Origin: a virus
Strand: one strand, 5' to 3'
Virus record (IMG/VR): IMGVR_UViG_3300036944_000031
Span: 1 to 29,080 of that record
Length of the DNA stretch: 29,080 bases
The notes beneath the pieces are model-generated. The model made no database searches and had not been told where the DNA came from. It worked only from the letters and a program-made list of their open reading frames with translations. Made by a program: the position numbers and the translations under genes. Below are positions 24,675 through 29,080 of this stretch, one piece after another (within the stretch, counting starts at the first letter, position 1; each line of letters begins with the position of its first letter).

Positions 24675-25163
24675 TTAGGCCAGTTGCTCACGGTCAACGG
24701 AAGCACGGGCTGGGCGACCATCAACATTAATCAACACAGCCCATACACGCACTTCACCAGAGGTGGGAGCAGTAGTGGCAGTAGCGATCAACAAGTCGAT
24801 AGTGTCAGCAGTAGCATTCACGATAGGCTGGAAAGCAGCAGCATTCTGGGCATAAGCACCAGCAGTAGCAGCGTCAGCATCGAAGCCATCAACAAAGTTA
24901 TCAGCATCAACACCAGTAACACCCAAGTCAAAAGTGGTGTCAGAAGACTCACCGCCCAAGACGGTGACAACTTCCATACCAGCATTCAAGATGAGAGTGT
25001 TAGCGGGAACATTGATACACTCAATAACGTCAGCAGCAGCCAAGGCAGAACCTTTAGCTGTAGCTGCGGCAGCGAAGTCAATAGTAACATCGACCAAGTA
25101 AGGGACAGCACCAGCGGTGCGACCAGCGGAGGCTGAACCAGCCAAAGTTGTAACAGTTGCCAT
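24675..25163 (-). CDS. Probable capsid decoration protein, 162 residues
   Basis: A beta-rich, Ala/Val/Asp-rich acidic protein directly behind the major capsid gene (11 bases). Segments AADVIECINVPANTLILNAG, FDLGVTGVDADNFVDGFDAD and ATADTIDLLI form a recognisable phage family usually annotated as head protein or hypothetical. Position, acidity and lack of enzymatic motifs favour capsid decoration or stabilisation. CTCC on the + strand (GGAG) gives a strong ribosome binding site, suiting high expression. Confidence 0.7.
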   Translation of the reverse strand: MATVTTLAGSASAGRTAGAVPYLVDVTIDFAAAATAKGSALAAADVIECINVPANTLILNAGMEVVTVLGGESSDTTFDLGVTGVDADNFVDGFDADAATAGAYAQNAAAFQPIVNATADTIDLLIATATTAPTSGEVRVWAVLINVDGRPARASVDREQLA

Positions 25164-25174
25164 TATCGTTCTCC

Positions 25175-26245
25175 TTAAGCAGCGTTGTATTTAGCAGTGA
25201 CGATGCCTTCAGGACGCAAGATTTTGCGACCATAAAGATGCATACCACGCACGATGTCAGCAAAGCTGTCTGGATCACGATATGTCTCGGTCTTAGTGAT
25301 TTGCTGAGCAGTTGCAACAGCAGAGTCATGACCACCAACAATCACACCATAGTTGGTGTTCTGGTTAGCAGTACCAGAAGTACCGGGACCAGTACCAATC
25401 TTTGGCAGGTTGTTAGAAACATAGATACGGAAGCCATGCAAGTTGTTAATGACCAAGCCGTTCTGCAAACCAGAACCACCAAAATCACCATTCAACAAAC
25501 GGCTGTCTTCGTCCTTCAACAGTTCAATGAACACGGGATCGACAACCAACCAACGACCAGCGGAATCAACAAACTGTTGATCCAACAAGCGGCCCATGCG
25601 AGACACAACCATCAATGGAGATGCCACATCTGTAGGCAGTGCAGTTGCACCGGGCAGACGGGGAGCCAAAGGAATGGAATGCTCACCAGCAGAAGCTGTA
25701 GTGATGTTACCGAAGCTACCTTTTTTCAGCTTCATAGAAGCCAACAACTCATCAGCACCAGCGGCAGTAACTGCCTTAGTACCAGAAGCTGTTGTACGAG
25801 CTGTATCAGGATTCACATGCTTTGCAGACTGTGAAAAACCAGACAAGTAACCCAAGACATCTTGGTCATACTGATCACGCAAACGATACGCTGCACGATC
25901 AGAAGCCATCTGCATGAAGTTCACATGTGAGTGAGCTGCTTCGATGTCATCAATCTTGAAAGCGTAGTAGTTAGCTTGGTCAACAACCAAGGTGAAGTCT
26001 TCGTCATTAAGATCTTGAGCAGTGATCTGTGTACCACGAGCATAGCTCTGGACGCTAACCTCCGGCTCCTTGATGATTTTGACGGAATCCCCCATATTAG
26101 CAATCTCACCGAAGTAGTCATTGTTTGTAATGTCTTCAACAGTAGAAGCTTTGCGGAATGCAAGTTGTACTTGCTTTGAATAAATAACTGGAGAAAAGTT
26201 ACCATTCGGCAACGATCCATATCCAGCAGCACTTGGAAAAGCCAT
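25175..26245 (-). CDS. Major capsid protein (HK97-fold type)
   Basis: A 356-residue protein directly downstream of scaffold and HNH genes. The start MAFPSAAGYGSLPNGNFSP and following SKQVQLAFRKASTVEDITNN, then GDSVKIIKEPEVSV, DFTLVVDQANYYAFKIDDIE and a C-terminal DIVRGMHLYGRKILRPEGIV, are hallmarks of a family of podovirus capsid proteins. Length and alternation of strands and helices fit the HK97 fold. TATAGGAGAATTAAA precedes the ATG, a strong GGAG site. The codons look more regular and GC-richer than those of the neighbouring HNH gene, as expected for the most abundant virion protein. Confidence 0.92.
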   Translation of the reverse strand: MAFPSAAGYGSLPNGNFSPVIYSKQVQLAFRKASTVEDITNNDYFGEIANMGDSVKIIKEPEVSVQSYARGTQITAQDLNDEDFTLVVDQANYYAFKIDDIEAAHSHVNFMQMASDRAAYRLRDQYDQDVLGYLSGFSQSAKHVNPDTARTTASGTKAVTAAGADELLASMKLKKGSFGNITTASAGEHSIPLAPRLPGATALPTDVASPLMVVSRMGRLLDQQFVDSAGRWLVVDPVFIELLKDEDSRLLNGDFGGSGLQNGLVINNLHGFRIYVSNNLPKIGTGPGTSGTANQNTNYGVIVGGHDSAVATAQQITKTETYRDPDSFADIVRGMHLYGRKILRPEGIVTAKYNAA

Positions 26246-26334
26246 TTTAATTCTCCTATAGATAAATGTATGGCATATACTAAAATACGCTCACTCAAGT
26301 TCCACAGGGCTGTATCAACTAGGTGTATGACAAA

Positions 26335-26353
26335 CCTCTTCTAGCTAAAGAGG
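26335..26353 (-). terminator. Hairpin between HNH gene and capsid gene
   Basis: CCTCTT-TAGCTAG-AAGAGG on the minus strand is a 6-pair stem followed by TTTGTC. It could be a weak terminator or a processing site in the leader of the capsid message. The U tract is poor, so termination is uncertain. Confidence 0.35.
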
Positions 26354-26368
26354 ATGACATAGGCTAGA

Positions 26369-26932
26369 TCAACTAGGTTGTCTGCTTACTTTGTTATGCG
26401 TCACTAAATGACAAAGCTCCATAAACTGTTTTTCAGTGTAATCAAGCTTCATCCTATTGATAGGAACACAGACAAGTTGAATGTTATCAACTGTGTAATC
26501 TTTGTTACTATCTACTCTGTCTAGGCTTACTGTATTAAGTTGGTGGCTTTCGCTAGTCAGCGGCAACTTAGTATAGACACATAGACCTTTTTGTCTCTGC
26601 CAAACATCATGAAGATGTTCAACAGTGATAAAACATTTTTTATTCTTTCGTTTACTAGCTGTATTTACCAACTGAATAAACTTCTCATCAAGACTAAGAT
26701 TTGTATATCTTCTTTTATTCTTAATCTTAATTTTTTCTTTGTTATTACAGTATGTTCTTTTATCTCGTTCCTTAGCTTTATCAGGATTAGCTCCTCGCCA
26801 ATCTCTTAATTTTTTAGCTAAACAAACTTTACATATTGCTTTGTAACCTGTGCCTGTGGTCTTACCAGATTTACCAAACTCACCCAACAACTTCTCTACA
26901 CCACACTTGGTGCAAATCTTACAATTTTCCAT
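26369..26932 (-). CDS. HNH endonuclease inserted between scaffold and capsid genes
   Basis: A 187-residue protein with an N-terminal zinc knuckle (Cys7/Cys10 and Cys34/Cys37) like that of the nrd-linked nuclease, a basic linker (KEKIKIKNKRRY), and a C-terminal HNH core: VSLDRVDSNKDYTVDNIQLV followed by CVPINRMK. This resembles phage HNH homing nucleases in which the canonical DH is replaced by DR. It is strongly AT-rich compared with the capsid gene. AGGGATGTT precedes the ATG. Its place between two structural genes that normally adjoin suggests a mobile insertion, and both neighbours appear complete. Confidence 0.85.
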   Translation of the reverse strand: MENCKICTKCGVEKLLGEFGKSGKTTGTGYKAICKVCLAKKLRDWRGANPDKAKERDKRTYCNNKEKIKIKNKRRYTNLSLDEKFIQLVNTASKRKNKKCFITVEHLHDVWQRQKGLCVYTKLPLTSESHQLNTVSLDRVDSNKDYTVDNIQLVCVPINRMKLDYTEKQFMELCHLVTHNKVSRQPS

Positions 26933-27009
26933 AACATCCCTAACTAGATATAAAGAGCTAGGCTGTGAGTTAGCACAGTCAGGGGAGCTACCCTCTTCGC
27001 TCTGTTAAA

Positions 27010-27037
27010 GTTATACCAGTTGTTTCAGGTTTGTCAA
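27010..27037 (-). promoter_or_regulatory. Near-consensus sigma70 promoter ahead of HNH and capsid genes
   Basis: On the minus strand TTGACA (27037-27032, perfect -35) is separated by 16 bases from TATAAC (27015-27010, 5 of 6), with TG one base before the -10, an extended -10. It begins just after the scaffold stop codon. Expected transcription start is near 27003, giving a leader of about 70 bases with small hairpins (GGG-TAGCT-CCC, CTGTG-CTAACT-CACAG) before the HNH gene. Confidence 0.75.
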
Positions 27038-27040
27038 TAC

Positions 27041-27901
27041 TTAACGAGCACTTCCGCTAATATCGTATACAAACTTACCTGATTGTAATGCTTTAGCAAT
27101 AGCTTCTTGGTTCTTTTCATATTCAAAGGTAGACATTTTATTTACCTGTGACTCATAAAAGACACCATCTTTGCTTTCGCCTGTAGGCGCAGAACGACTA
27201 CCACGGGTGTTAACACTTTCTGCTGCACCCTTATCTGAGGTAGACTTCTTCGTCTTAATATTCTTATCAGCCTTGTAAAGATCAATGGCACGGGCAGCAG
27301 CCCTTGCATCACTGTCATTATCATACAAAGCATCTTGCACCCACTTAGGTTGTTCTTCAACCCAGTTGTGGAAATCATCATCATCACGGATGGAGTCAAA
27401 GTCTGGGTGCAGACGCATCAACTCAGCTTCTGCTTTCTCCTTAGCTGTCTGATGCTCACGCTCATCAAGCTGTTTGAATCTCTCATCTAATGCTTGGGTT
27501 TGTTCCTTAGCCTTTTTAATTGCAATTGTTTCTACAATCTTTGCAACATCAGGATAGGTTTTAGCCCACTCATTCAATTCTTCTTCACTCTTAGGAAGCT
27601 TAATTTGCTTCTCTGTGCTGCTCTGTAGCTGTGAACGAAGTTCATCAATCTGCTTCTGCAAAGCTACTTGCTGTTGCTGAGAATGTCTGCGAAGATCACC
27701 ATAACGCTTCTTAAAGCTTTTCTCTTCTCCGCTTAAGTTACCATCTTCATTATCCTGTGGATCTTGAGGATTGTTCTTATCTTCAGCCAATCGTTTCAAC
27801 TCTGCTTCTTCTTGTTCAATCTTATCCTTGTTAGCATTACGCTTACCAAATGGAGAGAACGCCTGAGCCTGTTGGTTCTGATTAATCACCGCTTCTGTCA
27901 T
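27041..27901 (-). CDS. Scaffolding protein
   Basis: A 286-residue, highly charged, helical protein without a hydrophobic core. A disordered acidic N-terminus (DKNNPQDPQDNEDGNLS) is followed by FKKRYGDLRRHSQQQQ, a long coiled coil (about 80-170) and WVEEQPKWVQDALYDNDSDA. The C-terminus is small and basic/hydrophobic (GKFVYDISGSAR) and probably binds the capsid protein. The composition, length and place before the capsid gene are those of podovirus scaffolds. It should act inside the procapsid and leave on maturation. AAAGG lies ahead of the ATG. Confidence 0.88.
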   Translation of the reverse strand: MTEAVINQNQQAQAFSPFGKRNANKDKIEQEEAELKRLAEDKNNPQDPQDNEDGNLSGEEKSFKKRYGDLRRHSQQQQVALQKQIDELRSQLQSSTEKQIKLPKSEEELNEWAKTYPDVAKIVETIAIKKAKEQTQALDERFKQLDEREHQTAKEKAEAELMRLHPDFDSIRDDDDFHNWVEEQPKWVQDALYDNDSDARAAARAIDLYKADKNIKTKKSTSDKGAAESVNTRGSRSAPTGESKDGVFYESQVNKMSTFEYEKNQEAIAKALQSGKFVYDISGSAR

Positions 27902-28012
27902 AACATACCTTTTAAGTTGGGGCTAGCTGTAGCTGCATGTGCAGGGAGATAGGTAGCCATATGGTGGGAAATTGTTGATACTCGCCAGCCCACCTCTGGC
28001 TTGAGCATTCTA

Positions 28013-28040
28013 ATTATATAGTATTATTTCCTAGAAGCAA
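28013..28040 (-). promoter_or_regulatory. Possible sigma70 promoter ahead of scaffold gene
   Basis: A perfect TATAAT (28018-28013) lies 16 bases after TTGCTT (28040-28035, only TTG matching) at the end of the upstream gene. The 122-base gap to the scaffold gene also holds two hairpins on the minus transcript, GCCAG-AGGTGGG-CTGGC (28000-27984) and CTGCACATGCAG (27944-27933). Weaker evidence than for the capsid promoter. Confidence 0.4.
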
Positions 28041-29080
28041 TGCCTCTTTTTTGAGCAGGTGTTGTCTTTTTAACACGCTTAGTAATAAGACCGCCCTTAG
28101 CTACAGCAAGAACTTGAGCTTCCATGTCCATAGGCTTCGCAGCAAAAGAACTACCAAAGCCATCTACCGCAGTCATACTAGCGCCCGGTACATAGGTTTC
28201 TTCTGCTTCAGTCGTTCCACCACTAGCAGGTTCAGAAGCACCTTCACCACCGCCACCGCCAGCTTCACCACCACCGCCACCAGCTTCACCGCCTCCACCG
28301 CCAGTTTCACCGCCAGCCCCACCACCAACAGCTTCACCACCACCAGTCTGGCGACCTTCAGTATCAGCACCACTAGTTAAACTATCAGCGCCAGCACTAC
28401 CGCCTTGACCACCAAGAGCTATGTCAGTTGCAGTTTGCTGTGATGCAGGTTCCGCTGCTTTAGCTTCTGCACCTGCTGTAGTATTCGCAGCATCTCTACC
28501 AGCTTGAGCAGCCTCAGAAGCTGAGCCACCTTTTACAACCACACTGGCAGCAGCCTGACTAGCCGCACCTACAGCAGCATCACTGAAGCCACTACTTGTA
28601 GCATCAGCGGCTGCTTGAGCAGCAGCAGTTGCAGCAGTGCCACCAGTGCCGCCTTTATCAACAGGACCCGCAGTGGCTGCTGGCTGAGTTGCATTTAGAT
28701 TAGTGCCCATTGTGTCACCAATGGCTGTAGAGAAAGCCTTAGCAGAGCTAGTAGCAAAGTAGTTATTAACTCTAGCTGCTACACCTAACAAAGGATTAAC
28801 CATACCAGCAACAGTCATCACTGTTTTATCTATAGTGTTGGGTGTAACACTACCATCAGGATTTAAGGTGAAGCCGCCAATGCCTGTACTTACAGCACCT
28901 GTATCGGTGGCTGTAATAGAACCGCCATAAGAATTAACACCCTGTCCTTTATCGCCCATAAAGGCTGCGTTAGGAGGAGGAGTGGTTGTAGTGGTTGTAG
29001 TAGTCTGTGGTGTACTAGTAGGAGTATCTTCAGTAGGAGAAGTAGCATCAACGATTGGTATGTTAGTAGGAATACTTACT
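28024..29080 (-). CDS. Gly/Thr/Pro-rich virion-type protein (5' end outside window)
   Basis: The open frame enters from the right edge: residues before the first internal Met (28959) include a run of Thr and Pro (QTTTTTTTPPPN), so the true start lies outside. The body is Ala/Gly-rich (KGGTGGTAATAAAQAAADAT). A low-complexity section of seven-residue GGGGGEA units follows (about 28245-28345). The C-terminus has VLAVAKGGLITKRVKK and ends RGIASRK. The AKGGL motif and this ending are close to those of the 1732-residue ejection protein (LAKGGLASRR). It precedes the scaffold gene, so a virion or assembly role is likely. It is not a recognisable portal, and no enzyme motif is seen. Confidence 0.7.
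   Translation of the reverse strand, partial: VSIPTNIPIVDATSPTEDTPTSTPQTTTTTTTTPPPNAAFMGDKGQGVNSYGGSITATDTGAVSTGIGGFTLNPDGSVTPNTIDKTVMTVAGMVNPLLGVAARVNNYFATSSAKAFSTAIGDTMGTNLNATQPAATAGPVDKGGTGGTAATAAAQAAADATSSGFSDAAVGAASQAAASVVVKGGSASEAAQAGRDAANTTAGAEAKAAEPASQQTATDIALGGQGGSAGADSLTSGADTEGRQTGGGEAVGGGAGGETGGGGGEAGGGGGEAGGGGGEGASEPASGGTTEAEETYVPGASMTAVDGFGSSFAAKPMDMEAQVLAVAKGGLITKRVKKTTPAQKRGIASRK
28245..28345 (-). repeat. 21 bp GGGGGEA coding repeats
   Basis: Minus-strand units encode Gly-rich heptads ending Glu-Ala/Thr. The 21-base tandem structure is prone to slippage and may vary in copy number between related phages. Confidence 0.7.

Noticed and set aside
25157-25834. Plus-strand 225-codon frame opposite the capsid gene
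   Set aside because: Antisense to the well-supported major capsid protein, with no ribosome site or recognisable domain.
26246-26262. T7-like phage promoter (CTATAGGAGA)
   Set aside because: The same bases form the GGAG ribosome site of the capsid gene and no second copy was found before other genes.
26246-27040. Group I intron holding the HNH gene
   Set aside because: Scaffold and capsid genes both look complete on either side, so there is no split exon; only small hairpins were found.
1-29080. tRNA genes, insertion sequences, attachment sites, integrase
   Set aside because: No cloverleaf, transposase or recombinase was recognised on either strand by eye.

Overview
This window looks like part of the genome of a double-stranded DNA tailed phage with a short tail (podovirus type) that infects a Gram-negative bacterium. 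The short-tail call rests on a scaffold / major capsid / tail-tube / nozzle gene order, three large candidate ejection proteins, and the absence of any tape-measure or sheath gene. The Gram-negative host call rests on an inner/outer-membrane spanin pair, two lipobox lipoproteins and a GH19-type endolysin. The terminases, portal and DNA polymerase are not in the window, and the host genus cannot be named from the sequence. No tRNA, CRISPR array, insertion sequence or attachment site was seen.

Layout. Positions 1-3268 (+ strand) are the end of a metabolic operon. It holds the 3' part of nrdA (class Ia ribonucleotide reductase large subunit), a free-standing endonuclease VII/HNH-type gene, nrdB (small subunit), a small unknown gene, a small RMF/CrpP-like gene and an unknown 152-codon gene. 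The operon meets the late genes tail-to-tail, and the last codons of the two opposing genes overlap by 33 bases. Positions 3236-29080 (- strand) are one nearly gapless late region.

The late region reads from right to left. First come a Gly-rich virion-type protein that runs off the right edge, a scaffolding protein, an HNH gene behind a near-consensus sigma70 promoter, and the major capsid protein. Next are a probable decoration protein, tandem hairpins that could attenuate transcription, and three small structural proteins, one built of 22-residue repeats. The tail-tube (gp11-like) and nozzle (gp12-like) proteins follow, then a 1179-residue fibre with about 45 17-residue repeats and a C-terminal S74 chaperone.

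Beyond the fibre lies a dense cassette of small membrane and lysis genes, mostly joined by ATGA overlaps. It includes two genes under 60 codons, a holin candidate, an i-spanin with an embedded o-spanin, and the endolysin. A small HExxH metallopeptidase comes next. The region ends with the internal/ejection set: an 842-residue protein with 22- and 11-residue coiled-coil repeats, two small proteins, a 464-residue protein and a 1732-residue giant.

How the genes work together. The nrd genes would supply deoxynucleotides during replication. The late genes build the head (scaffold, capsid, decoration), the tail and the fibre, lyse the cell, and supply proteins injected with the DNA. The two most interesting signals are a diphtheria-toxin-like YHGT ADP-ribosyltransferase signature near the end of the 1732-residue ejection protein, and a short AKG(G)L motif shared by five otherwise unrelated late proteins.
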